Shown here: positions 50,689 to 59,344 of the stretch, in pieces | How positions within the stretch are numbered: the stretch's first letter is position 1 | Layout: each line of letters opens with the position of its first letter | DNA from: Acidovorax sp. NB1 | Lineage (GTDB): Bacteria; Pseudomonadota; Gammaproteobacteria; Burkholderiales; Burkholderiaceae_C | Reading direction: 5' to 3' | DNA length: 64,000 bases | Assembly: GCF_005405905.1 (NCBI RefSeq) | Contig: NZ_BJHU01000059.1 | Coordinates: forward strand, 62,433-126,432 | Position numbers and translations under genes: made by a program | Notes under the pieces: generated by a model | Databases searched by the model: none | What the model was told of the DNA's origin: nothing | Seen by the model: the letters and a program-made list of their open reading frames with translations, nothing else

Positions 50689-52890
50689 ATGTCCGCACCC
50701 CGCAGGCGCATTGTCTGTGCCGTTCATCCCCTCGCGGTCGCCGCCGCCCTTGCCGCCTCTGGGGCCGGCACCGCCTGGGCCCAGCAGCCCGCAGCCACGA
50801 CTGACACTTCCCCGACCACGGCCGACCAGATCGTGCAGCCCAAGGCACTCGACAGCGTCACCGTGTCGGGTGCGCGCGAGAGCGCATCCACCCGCCTCCA
50901 GCTCACGGCGCGTGAAACGCCGCAGTCGGTCAGCACCGTGAACCGTGCGCAGATCGAGCGCCAGTCGCTCACCAGCATCGACACCGTGCTGCGCAACGTG
51001 AACGGCATTGCCGTGAGCTTCTACGACACGCAGCGCCCGCTGTACTACGCGCGCGGCTTCCAGATCACCGATTTCCAGATCGACGGCCTGCCCAGCTACA
51101 GCAGCAGCACCAACCAGGAGTTCGACACCGCGCTGTACGAGCGCATCGACATCGTGCGCGGCGCCAACGGCATCCAGACCGGTGTGGGCGTTCCGTCGGC
51201 CACCATCAACATGATCCGCAAGCGCCCGCAGCGTGAGTTCGCCGCCTCTGTGGCGCTCACGGCGGGTTCGTGGAACCTGTACCGCGGCGAGCTGGACATC
51301 AACGCACCACTCAATAGCGACGGCAGCGTGCGCAGCCGCCTGGTGGTAGCTCCGCAGAAAAAGGACAGCTTCCGCGACCGCTACTCCGAGGACAAGACCG
51401 CCCTGCTCGCGGCGGTGGAGGCCGACATCGGCACCGCCACCGTGGTGTCGGTGGGCTACCAGCGCCAGTCCAACGACCCCAAGGCCCCCATCTGGGGCAC
51501 CATCCCCCGTTTTGCCACCACGGGTACGCCCATCGATTTGCCGATCTCCACCAGCTTCTCGCCATCGTGGACACGCTGGGAGCGCACATCGGGCACGCTC
51601 TACGCCACGCTCGACCACCAGCTCAATGACGACTGGAGCCTGAAGGCCGCTCTGAACCACACCGAGGGCGACACCTTCCGCCTGAGCACCTACGGCTATG
51701 GCGCCACCACCGCCAAGGCGCCCTTCATCAACCCGGTGACAGGCGCAGGCACCACGCTGTATGCCGCCGTCAGCGGCGGCAGCGAAAAGCAGGACACGGT
51801 GGACGCCTACCTGTCGGGCAAGTTCGAGCTGGGCGGGCGCAAGCACGACCTGGTGGTGGGCATGAGCTCCACCCGCACCGCCACACGCACTGACGGCTAC
51901 ACCTCCGTCGCGGGCTGGAGCTACGTGATCCCCAACATCTACACCTGGGACGGCAGCGCGCCTGCGCCCACGTACTCCAAGACCGGCGCCTGGCGCACGC
52001 AGATCACGCAGCAGACGGGCCTGTTCGCCTCGGCACGCTGGCGCGTGACCGACCCGCTGTCGGTGCTCACCGGCCTGCGCCTGACCGACTGGCACCGCCA
52101 CTCCGACACCTATGGCACCACCGGCACCTATGCGGGCCGCTCCGCCATCCAGGACGAGAACCGCAAGGCCACGCCCTATGTGGGCGCGGTGTATGACATC
52201 ACGCCCACGCTGTCGGCCTACGCCAGCTACGCACGCATCTTCAACCCGCAGAACTACAAGGACCGCAGCAACACACCGCTGTCGCCCGTCATCGGCAGCA
52301 ATGCAGAAGCCGGCCTCAAGGCCGAGCTGTTCGAGCGCCGCATCCAGGCGCACTTTGCGGTGTTCCAGACGAAGCAGGACAACTACGGCGTGCGCGACAG
52401 TGCCATCACCACCCCGCTGCCCGACGGCACCCTGCCCTACGTGGCCGTGAACGGCACCAAATCCACCGGCTTCGAGCTGGAGTTCGCAGGCATGGCCACC
52501 CGGCAGTGGCGCGTGAGCGCGGGCCTCACCCGCGCCAAGGTCACGCGCGCACCCACCGACCTGATCTACGCCAACATGCCCGACTACCTGCTGCAGCTGG
52601 GCACGGACTACCAGCTCTCGGGCGCCCTCGCGCCCTTGTCGGTAGGCGGCAACCTGACCTGGCAAAGCGCCATCGAGGGCTTCAACATCCCGCACCCCAG
52701 CGGCACTGTGACGGTGAAGCAATCACCCAAGGCCATCCTCAACCTGCGCGCGTCCTGGCAGTTCAACCCCAAGCTCAGCGCCACGCTGGCCGTGAACAAC
52801 GTCACCAACCAGAAGTACTGGGCCAACCTGGACTACGGCAACTACGCCGACCCGCGCAACCTGAGCGTGACATTGCGCGCAGCGTTCTGA
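50689..52890 (+). CDS. TonB-dependent siderophore receptor
   Basis: A 733-residue outer-membrane beta-barrel. The signal peptide (to about 31) is followed by a TonB-box-like segment SVTVSGA (58-64), a plug domain with RETPQSVSTVNRAQIE and ERIDIVRGANGIQTGVG, and a barrel ending in Phe (LSVTLRAAF) as needed for assembly. The plug style resembles FhuE/FpvA-type ferric-siderophore receptors but without the N-terminal signalling domain. GGAG precedes ATG 50689. Iron control through Fur is plausible. The siderophore is unknown. Confidence 0.92.
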   Translation: MSAPRRRIVCAVHPLAVAAALAASGAGTAWAQQPAATTDTSPTTADQIVQPKALDSVTVSGARESASTRLQLTARETPQSVSTVNRAQIERQSLTSIDTVLRNVNGIAVSFYDTQRPLYYARGFQITDFQIDGLPSYSSSTNQEFDTALYERIDIVRGANGIQTGVGVPSATINMIRKRPQREFAASVALTAGSWNLYRGELDINAPLNSDGSVRSRLVVAPQKKDSFRDRYSEDKTALLAAVEADIGTATVVSVGYQRQSNDPKAPIWGTIPRFATTGTPIDLPISTSFSPSWTRWERTSGTLYATLDHQLNDDWSLKAALNHTEGDTFRLSTYGYGATTAKAPFINPVTGAGTTLYAAVSGGSEKQDTVDAYLSGKFELGGRKHDLVVGMSSTRTATRTDGYTSVAGWSYVIPNIYTWDGSAPAPTYSKTGAWRTQITQQTGLFASARWRVTDPLSVLTGLRLTDWHRHSDTYGTTGTYAGRSAIQDENRKATPYVGAVYDITPTLSAYASYARIFNPQNYKDRSNTPLSPVIGSNAEAGLKAELFERRIQAHFAVFQTKQDNYGVRDSAITTPLPDGTLPYVAVNGTKSTGFELEFAGMATRQWRVSAGLTRAKVTRAPTDLIYANMPDYLLQLGTDYQLSGALAPLSVGGNLTWQSAIEGFNIPHPSGTVTVKQSPKAILNLRASWQFNPKLSATLAVNNVTNQKYWANLDYGNYADPRNLSVTLRAAF

Positions 52891-53022
52891 TCGGCGTACC
52901 GACAAGACAAGAGGGAGAGAGGGGCGACTGGGGCCTGCGCTGCATCGGCATAGCGCCGTGCGGAGCAGGCCCCAGGGCAGCCGGGGGACAATCACGCCTT
53001 TGTCCCTTTTTGATGACTCTCC

Positions 53023-54273
53023 GTGTCCCTTCCATTTTTTGACGCCATCATCATCGGCGCCGGCGCTGCCGGCCTGTTCTGCGCGGGCCAGGCGGGCCAG
53101 CGGGGGCTGAAGGTCTTGCTCATCGACCATGCCGACAAGGTGGCGGAGAAGATCCGCATCTCGGGCGGCGGGCGCTGCAACTTCACCAACCGCGACCTGG
53201 ACCCGGCCGCGCCGCACAAGCATTTTGTGGGGCAGAACCCGCAGTTCTGCCGCTCTGCGCTGTCCCGCTACACGCCGCAGGATTTCATTGCGCTGGTGGA
53301 CAAACACGGCATCCCCCACCACGAAAAACACAAGGGCCAGCTGTTTGCCGACCGCTCAGCCGAGGACATCATTGCCATGCTGCTGGCCGAGTGCACGGCA
53401 GGTGGGGTGACCCATTGGCAGCCTTGTGCCGTGAAAAACATAGCATTTTTGGCCGCCACCGCGCATCCATCAAGCGTCGATAGCTATCAAATTGATACTG
53501 ACCGGGGCCCGGTGCAAGCGCGCTCGCTGGTGATTGCCACGGGCGGGCTGTCCATCCCCAAGATCGGTGCCACGGATTTCGGCTACCGGCTCGCGCAGCA
53601 GTTCCAGATCCCGCTGGTCGAGCGCCGCCCAGGCCTGGTGCCGCTGACCTTTGATGGAACAGGTTGGGCGCCTTATGCACAACTCGCGGGTCTGGCGCTG
53701 CCGGTGCAGATCAGCACCGGAGCCAAAAAGTCCCGCATGGCCTTTGACGAAGACCTGCTCTTCACCCATCGGGGCCTGTCGGGCCCGGCGGTGCTGCAGA
53801 TCTCCAGCTACTGGCAGGAGGGCACGCCGCTGGCCATCAACCTCGCGCCCACGGTGGACCTGCCCGCTGCGCTGGCGCAGGGCAAGGCCCGCTCGCGCAA
53901 GCTGATTGCCAACGAGCTGGCCACCCTGGTCCCGAGCCGCCTGGCCGATGCCTGGGCCGGCCGCGAGGCAGACTGGCAGCGCCCCATCAACGAGGCCAGC
54001 GACAAGGCCCTGGCGCGCCTGGCGGAGCAATTGGCGCGCTGGGAGCTGACGCCCACGGGCACCGAGGGCTACAAGAAGGCCGAGGTAACGCTGGGTGGCG
54101 TGGACACCAAGGCGCTGTCGCAGCAGACCATGGAGTGCAAGGCCCAGCCGGGCCTGTACTTCATTGGCGAAGTGGTGGATGTGACGGGCTGGCTGGGCGG
54201 CTACAACTTCCAGTGGGCCTGGGCCAGCGCCCATGCCTGTGCGCAGGCGCTGCCACTGACTGGTGATGCGTGA
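53023..54273 (+). CDS. BaiN/HI0933-family FAD-dependent oxidoreductase
   Basis: A 416-residue flavoprotein with FAD site IIIGAGAAGLFCAGQAG (9-25) and the family signature ISGGGRCNFTNRD (46-58). The C-terminal GEVVDVTGWLGGYNFQWA is typical. It starts at GTG 53023 (MSLPFFDAIIIGAG). Residues about 138-163 (NIAFLAATAHPSSVDS and on) come from an in-frame copy of the dispersed ~60-bp repeat in a loop region; the reading frame stays open. The biochemical role of this family is largely undefined. Confidence 0.88.
   Translation: MSLPFFDAIIIGAGAAGLFCAGQAGQRGLKVLLIDHADKVAEKIRISGGGRCNFTNRDLDPAAPHKHFVGQNPQFCRSALSRYTPQDFIALVDKHGIPHHEKHKGQLFADRSAEDIIAMLLAECTAGGVTHWQPCAVKNIAFLAATAHPSSVDSYQIDTDRGPVQARSLVIATGGLSIPKIGATDFGYRLAQQFQIPLVERRPGLVPLTFDGTGWAPYAQLAGLALPVQISTGAKKSRMAFDEDLLFTHRGLSGPAVLQISSYWQEGTPLAINLAPTVDLPAALAQGKARSRKLIANELATLVPSRLADAWAGREADWQRPINEASDKALARLAEQLARWELTPTGTEGYKKAEVTLGGVDTKALSQQTMECKAQPGLYFIGEVVDVTGWLGGYNFQWAWASAHACAQALPLTGDA
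53435..53512 (-). repeat. Dispersed ~60-bp repeat inside the BaiN-like gene
   Basis: On the minus strand: ATCAATTTGATAGCTATCG, ACGCTTGATGGATGCGCGG, GGCGGCCAAAAATGCTATG. The middle matches the copy before nasA (GCGCTTGATGGACGCGC). It adds about 24 codons without breaking the frame. Confidence 0.78.
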
Positions 54274-54376
54274 CGCGTTGACGCATTGAGGAGGAAGACG
54301 CCGCCAGGACAACGCCCCTACACTTCGGCCAGCCCACCGGGCTTTCACCCTCAACGTCTTTTTTCGGGAGACCGGC

Positions 54377-54691
54377 ATGGACGCCATGGAGCGCACAGAA
54401 AAACTGCAGGCGGCCGCCACGGCGGTCGGTGCCCTTGTGGCCCTGGTGCCTGCGGCCAGCATCGGCGGCAACATCTTTGTCGCCATCCTCGCAGCGCTGG
54501 GCGTGGGCTCCCTGGCCGGGGGCGCGGTGATGCTGCGCTGGCTGCTCACCGACGAGGGCGACGCCTACCTGCGGGCCGACTCGCGCATCTCGGGCCGTTC
54601 CACATCGCGCACCTCCGTGTGGCTGGGCAATCTGGCGCCAGGCGTGATCCTGACCGGCCTGGCGGTTTTGCTCCACCTGCGGCTGACCTGA
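54377..54691 (+). CDS. Small predicted membrane protein
   Basis: A 104-residue protein with three hydrophobic stretches: about 12-30, 32-52 and 82-101. The middle linker is polar and serine/arginine-rich (RADSRISGRSTSRTSVW). GGGAGA precedes ATG 54377 by five bases. I do not recognise a family. It is convergent with the large GGDEF-EAL gene with 30 bases between. Good ribosome-binding site and codon use support that it is real. Confidence 0.7.
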   Translation: MDAMERTEKLQAAATAVGALVALVPAASIGGNIFVAILAALGVGSLAGGAVMLRWLLTDEGDAYLRADSRISGRSTSRTSVWLGNLAPGVILTGLAVLLHLRLT

Positions 54692-54721
54692 CCACGGCAC
54701 GCACTGAATCGCTGCGCCGCA

Positions 54722-57700
54722 TCACCCCATTAGCGGTGCGGATTGTGTGATCGTGGCATCCAGCCCACGCAACGAGGCACCTTGCAGCAAGCGGTGCTGC
54801 AGCGCCCAGGCTTCCAGGTGGTCCAGCGGCAAGGGGCGGCTGAAGTAATAGCCCTGCAGCTCCTCGCAGTCCAGCGCACCCAGCACCTGGGCCGTGGCCA
54901 GGTCTTCCACGCCTTCGGCCACGATGCGCAGCCCCAGCGTGTGGCCCAGCGCGATGATGGCGCGCGTGATGGCCATGTCGGCGGGGTTGGTCAGCATGTC
55001 GCGCACAAAGGACTTGTCCACCTTGAGGCGGTCAATGTCAAAACGCTTGAGGTAGGCCAGGCTCGAATACCCGGTGCCGAAGTCATCAATGGACAACTGC
55101 ACGCCCAGCGCCTTGAGGGCCGCCAGCTGCTGCGCCGCCGCGTGGGCGTTGTCCATAAGCTGTGATTCGGTGATCTCCAGCTCCAGCCGGTGGGCAGGCA
55201 TGCGGGTGCGGGCCAGCAGCGCCTCGATGTCAGGCACCAGCGCCGGGTCGGCCAGCTGAGCAGCCGAGAGGTTGACCGACACGGACACATCCGCCAGCGG
55301 GTGCAGGTGCGCGGGTGAATGCGCGTGCACGTGCTGGTGCGGTTGTGGGTGCTCGTCGCCGTCCTCGGGCAACACCTGCCAACGCGCCCACTGCTCGCAG
55401 GCCTGCTGCAGCACCCACCCGCCGATGGCGCGGATCATGCCGCTCTCTTCGGCAATGGGGATGAACTCGCTGGGCGGGATGGCGCCCAGCACCGGGCTGT
55501 TCCAGCGCAGCAGCGCCTCCACGCCCAGCAGGTGCGCGCCCTTGGCAGACAGGCGCGGCTGGTAGTGCAGGCTCAGCTCGTTGCGCTCCAGCGCGCGGCG
55601 CAGCTGCTGCTCCATGGTCTGGCGGGCCACGGCGCGCAGGTCGGTCTCCATCGAATAGAACAGCGCCATGTCGCGCCCTGTGGTCTTGGCCTCGTACATG
55701 GCGGCGTCGGCGCGGCGCATGAGTTCGTCAATGTCGCTGCCATCTTCCGGGTAGACGGCGATGCCCACGCTGCAGGAGACATTCAACTCATGCCCCTCCA
55801 CCGGATGGCTCTGGCGGATGAGCGGGATCAGCCGCCGCTCCACCAGCTGCTGCACATCCTCGCGCCCGGCCACGTCGCGCATCACCACCACAAACTCGTC
55901 GCCGCCCAGGCGGCTCACCGTGTCGCGGCTGCGCACGGCCTGCGTGAGACGCGCTGCCACCGAGCGCAGCAGGCCATCGCCAATGTGGTGGCCCAGCGTG
56001 TCGTTGATGGACTTGAAGCGGTCCAGGTCGATGAACAGCACCGCCACCTTCTCGCCCGTGATGGGCGCCTGCGCCAGCGCGGCCTGCAGCCGCTGCACGC
56101 ACAGCGAGCGGTTGGGCAGCTCGGTGAGCACGTCGTGGTGGGCCAGGAACTGGATGCGCTCCTCGTTGTGCTTGCGGTCGGTGATGTCGATGGCAATGCC
56201 GATGTGGTTGGCCACAGCGCCACCCTTGCCCTCGCGCACGGCCGACACCATGAGCCAGGCCGGGTAGGTCTCGCCCGAGCGGCGGCGAAACCGCACCTCG
56301 CCCTGCCAGGATTCCTTGTCGGCCATGGTGCGGCGGATCTGCGCAGACAGCGGCTCGCCCCCCGCCTCTTCCAGCAACGAGCCCAGACCCTCGCCAATGA
56401 GTTCGTAGAAGTCGTAGTGCGTGCTGCGGCAGAACGCCTTGTTCACGCTGATGATCTGCTGATCGGCGTTCATGATGATGATGCCCTCGGACGAGGCCTC
56501 GAACACCTTGGCCCACAGCTCCAGGCGCTGCTCCATCACCTTGAGCACGTTGATGGGCGTGAACGCCGTGAGCACCGAGTCGCGCCCCTGGAACTGCAGG
56601 CGCCGCGCCGACAGCACGGCCCACGAGGGCTCGGGGCTGCCCTTCCAGCGCACTTCAAATTCATCGACCGAGCCCTGGTCCGCCAACCGCTGGAAGAAGC
56701 GCGCGCGCACCCCGGGCTCCAGTCCCACGGCCCAGGGGTCGGTCTTGCGGCCGCCCAGCCAATGGGCGGCGGGCGCGTTGGAGTGCAGCACCTCGTGTTC
56801 GGGGATGGAGGTGACCACCATGGGGATGGGGAAGGCCTCCACCAGCTCGCGCTGTGCCTCGGCCGCGCGGGCGCTGGCGGCCAGTTCCTGCTGCAGCAGG
56901 CGATCGCGGTCGAGCTGCGAGAGCATCTCGTTGAACGCAGTGACCAGACGGCCGATTTCGTCGCGGCTGTTCCACTCTGCGCGCAGCGTGTGGTCGCCGC
57001 TTTTACGCACTTCGTCGGCCACGCGGGCCAGTTGCTGCAGCGGCTTGGCAATCTGGCGCGCGACCAGGGTCACCAGGCTCAGGATGCAGCCCAGCAGCAC
57101 CAGCGCCGTGCCCAGGTGCAGCCACATGCGTGCAAACAGGCTGTCCACCCGCTGGTTCAACAGGCGTTCCAGGTCCACGATGCCCACCGACCAGGCATCG
57201 CGCAGCGCACCCAGCACCTGGGCCTGCTGCGCGCCCACCTGGGCCAGCGTCAGGCGCGACTCGCCAGCGGCAATGCCCTGCAGCAGGGCCTGCAGGCTCT
57301 CCAGCGAGGCCTTGAGCGCCTCGCGCTGCCGTCCCAGCGCCGCACGCATCTCGGGCGAACCCGCAATGAACGCCTGGTTGTAGTCCGACTCAATGCCCTG
57401 CGCCACCGCGTCCAGCCGCCCCACCAGCGTGAGCAGCTCCGAGGTCCACTGCGGCCCCCGCGCCGAAGGCGCTGCGCTCAAAAAACTCACCGTGTCATGC
57501 ACCGCCTGCAGCAGCTCCGGGAATCGCAGCACCACCAGCGACATGACGTAGTAGCTGTCCAGGTCCGGGTCCAGGATCAGGTTGGACTGGTTGCCCACCG
57601 TGGTGAGCAGCTCGCGCCCCTCGCGCAGCAACTGGCTGCGCCGCAGGGTGAGCGAGGGCGCATCGGCCGATGCCGCTCCTGCCACTTCTGCCGGCGCCTG

Positions 57701-58057
57701 CCGTGCGTTGCCGGGCAACTGCTCCAGCACGGTGCTGAAGCGCTGGCCTGCATCGCCGGTGCGCAGCAGCTCGTCATGGGCCGCACGCACCACCGCCAGC
57801 CGGGCCAGCACCTCGGCCACCTGCGGCGGCTGCTGGGAGGCATCCAGAAACTGCCCCAGCAAGCCATCGCGTACCACCGCCGCATAGGTGGTGCCCACGA
57901 TCTCCTTGCGCGTGAAGTCGATGGCCAGGTACTTCTCGTGGATCAGGATGCTGGAGACGTAGATCACCGCCGTCAGGTCCAGCAGATAGATGAGCATGAG
58001 CTTGCGGCCCACACTGAGGCGGCCCAGCCAACCCGATACGCGGCGCATGAATGCCAT
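54722..58057 (-). CDS. Membrane PAS-GGDEF-EAL cyclic-di-GMP protein
   Basis: An 1111-residue inner-membrane sensor. A helix at 18-40 and one at about 312-335 flank a periplasmic domain; HAMP follows (to about 385), then two PAS-like domains (about 400-500 and 510-630). GGDEF with intact GGDEF motif lies at 717-721, and EAL begins at 846 with EALLRW, NLS, ELEITESQL, DDFGTGYSSL and EGVED all present, so both cyclase and phosphodiesterase could be active. A histidine-rich insert (about 893-920, HQHVHAHSPAHLH) lies in the EAL domain. ATG 58057 or 58048 may start it. Confidence 0.92.
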   Translation of the reverse strand: MAFMRRVSGWLGRLSVGRKLMLIYLLDLTAVIYVSSILIHEKYLAIDFTRKEIVGTTYAAVVRDGLLGQFLDASQQPPQVAEVLARLAVVRAAHDELLRTGDAGQRFSTVLEQLPGNARQAPAEVAGAASADAPSLTLRRSQLLREGRELLTTVGNQSNLILDPDLDSYYVMSLVVLRFPELLQAVHDTVSFLSAAPSARGPQWTSELLTLVGRLDAVAQGIESDYNQAFIAGSPEMRAALGRQREALKASLESLQALLQGIAAGESRLTLAQVGAQQAQVLGALRDAWSVGIVDLERLLNQRVDSLFARMWLHLGTALVLLGCILSLVTLVARQIAKPLQQLARVADEVRKSGDHTLRAEWNSRDEIGRLVTAFNEMLSQLDRDRLLQQELAASARAAEAQRELVEAFPIPMVVTSIPEHEVLHSNAPAAHWLGGRKTDPWAVGLEPGVRARFFQRLADQGSVDEFEVRWKGSPEPSWAVLSARRLQFQGRDSVLTAFTPINVLKVMEQRLELWAKVFEASSEGIIIMNADQQIISVNKAFCRSTHYDFYELIGEGLGSLLEEAGGEPLSAQIRRTMADKESWQGEVRFRRRSGETYPAWLMVSAVREGKGGAVANHIGIAIDITDRKHNEERIQFLAHHDVLTELPNRSLCVQRLQAALAQAPITGEKVAVLFIDLDRFKSINDTLGHHIGDGLLRSVAARLTQAVRSRDTVSRLGGDEFVVVMRDVAGREDVQQLVERRLIPLIRQSHPVEGHELNVSCSVGIAVYPEDGSDIDELMRRADAAMYEAKTTGRDMALFYSMETDLRAVARQTMEQQLRRALERNELSLHYQPRLSAKGAHLLGVEALLRWNSPVLGAIPPSEFIPIAEESGMIRAIGGWVLQQACEQWARWQVLPEDGDEHPQPHQHVHAHSPAHLHPLADVSVSVNLSAAQLADPALVPDIEALLARTRMPAHRLELEITESQLMDNAHAAAQQLAALKALGVQLSIDDFGTGYSSLAYLKRFDIDRLKVDKSFVRDMLTNPADMAITRAIIALGHTLGLRIVAEGVEDLATAQVLGALDCEELQGYYFSRPLPLDHLEAWALQHRLLQGASLRGLDATITQSAPLMG

Positions 58058-58215
58058 GGTGTTGCGGCAAGGGCCCGCCCAGGCGGATGGCCTGGGCTAC
58101 CCACCGGAGAGTGAATAGGAGTGTTACAACATGAAGCAATTTCCGCGCCATTGCAGTGCAGCCAGCCCGTGAGCCGCCAACCGGGCGCCTCGTGGGGCGG
58201 CAGACGGGCGGGACC

Positions 58216-58246
58216 TTGCGCTACCGGCGCGAATAAGGGCTATAAT
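58216..58246 (+). promoter_or_regulatory. Probable sigma-70 promoter of rpsU
   Basis: A perfect -10 TATAAT (58241-58246) with TTGCGC 19 bases upstream as a weak -35. It gives a leader of about 120 bases before rpsU. The rest of the 315-base gap after the GGDEF-EAL gene shows no gene. Confidence 0.65.
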
Positions 58247-58372
58247 CTCCGGCTTTGCTGGCAATGCCCCGTCGGCCAAATACTAGTTACAGACGGGGAA
58301 ACCGCTTTGTACGGACTTGAGGCCCGATCTCCCCAAGCCCCTCTGCAGGCACCATTTGGAAAACATTAGCTA

Positions 58373-58585
58373 ATGACTACGATCCGCGTAAAAGAAAACG
58401 AACCCTTTGACGTTGCCCTGCGCCGCTTCAAGCGCACCATTGAAAAGCTCGGCCTGCTGACCGACCTGCGCGCCCGTGAGTTCTACGAAAAGCCCACCGC
58501 CGAGCGCAAGCGCAAGAAGGCTGCTGCCGTGAAGCGTCACTACAAGCGCGTTCGCAGCATGCAACTGCCCAAGAAGCTGTACTAA
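58373..58585 (+). CDS. rpsU: 30S ribosomal protein bS21
   Basis: A 70-residue, very basic protein of the small ribosomal subunit: [20 protein letters not shown] and a C-terminus rich in Arg/Lys ending KKLY. Length is standard. It is followed by its own terminator and then by the structured 100-nt element before yqeY, so the usual rpsU-yqeY read-through may be limited. Confidence 0.97.
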
Positions 58586-58623
58586 GTACCGCTTTGGCAC
58601 CGTCCTGATACGGAGTGCCGACA

Positions 58624-58660
58624 AACCCGCGCTAGGGACGCCAAGCGCGGGTTTTTGTTT
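58624..58660 (+). terminator. Terminator of rpsU
   Basis: AACCCGCGCT pairs with AGCGCGGGTT over a 10-base loop, then TTTGTTTTTT. Confidence 0.92.
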
Positions 58661-58664
58661 TTTC

Positions 58665-58764
58665 GGGTTTGCAAAAAGCCCCTCTGGCGTCGTTGTAGCG
58701 CCTTGCCGTAGCGAGACTACTGTCTGCGGCACTACGCCTAGCCAGAGGGGCTTTTTGCAAACCC
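58665..58764 (-). ncRNA. 100-nt structured element, copy 2 (rpsU-yqeY gap)
   Basis: Two perfect 24-base arms (58665-58688 and 58741-58764) enclose a 52-base core. Read on the minus strand the core keeps TAGGC, GCAGACA, GGCAA and AACGAC, with a stem GTAGTGCC / GGCGCTAC and a hairpin GTAG-TCTCG-CTAC. Arm and stem sequences differ from copy 1 (42243-42342) but pairing and lengths are the same. The arms contain AGCCCC / GGGGCT with T-runs, so it might also stop transcription. Confidence 0.72.
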
Positions 58765-58806
58765 TAAGTCCCTGCCTGACCCACACAAAGACAAAGGAAA
58801 AGCCTC

Positions 58807-59253
58807 ATGAGCCTCAAGGACCAGATCACCGAAGACATGAAAACCGCCATGCGCGCCAAGGACAGTGAGCGCCTGGGCACCATCCGCCTGCTGCAGGCCG
58901 CGATGAAGCAGAAGGAAGTGGACGAGCGCATCACCCTGGACGACGCGGCCGTGGTGGCCATCGTGGACAAGCTCATCAAGCAGCGCAAGGACTCGATCAC
59001 CGCCTTTGAGGGCGCAGGCCGCCAGGACCTGGCCGACAAGGAAAAGGCCGAGATGGCTGTGCTGCAGGCCTACCTGCCCGAGCGCATGTCGGCAGAAGAA
59101 ACGCTGGCTGCCGTGAAGGCCATCGTGGCCGAAATCGGCGCATCGGGCCCTGGCGAAATGGGCAAGGTCATGGGCGTGGTCAAGACCCGCCTCGCGGGCA
59201 AGGCCGATATGGGCCAGGTGTCGGCTGCCGTGAAAGCGGCACTGGCGGGCTGA
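58807..59253 (+). CDS. yqeY: YqeY/GatB-like domain protein
   Basis: A 148-residue cytoplasmic protein of the YqeY family, related to the tail domain of the amidotransferase subunit GatB. It is helical throughout with typical MKTAMRAKDSERLGTIRLL and YLPERMSAEE. GGAAAAGCC precedes ATG. The position after rpsU is conserved in many proteobacteria. Its role is not settled; tRNA binding has been suggested. dnaG, often next, is not here. Confidence 0.93.
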   Translation: MSLKDQITEDMKTAMRAKDSERLGTIRLLQAAMKQKEVDERITLDDAAVVAIVDKLIKQRKDSITAFEGAGRQDLADKEKAEMAVLQAYLPERMSAEETLAAVKAIVAEIGASGPGEMGKVMGVVKTRLAGKADMGQVSAAVKAALAG

Positions 59254-59295
59254 TCGCCCCTGCGGTCGTGCCCACGCGGTACGACCGGTATCTTT

Positions 59296-59341
59296 TTGAT
59301 AGCTGCCAGCGCATGTGAGACGTGCGCTGGCAGCTATTTTT
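59296..59341 (+). terminator. Terminator of yqeY
   Basis: TAGCTGCCAGCGCA (59300-59313) is exactly complementary to TGCGCTGGCAGCTA (59323-59336), followed by TTTTTG. The hairpin is a symmetrical copy of the dispersed repeat (TTTTTGATAGCTGCCAGCGC). Confidence 0.93.
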
Positions 59342-59344
59342 GCG

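Noticed and set aside
55319-58114. A 931-codon open frame opposite the GGDEF-EAL gene
   Set aside because: Low-complexity composition and no motif, while the minus strand has intact HAMP, PAS, GGDEF and EAL motifs.
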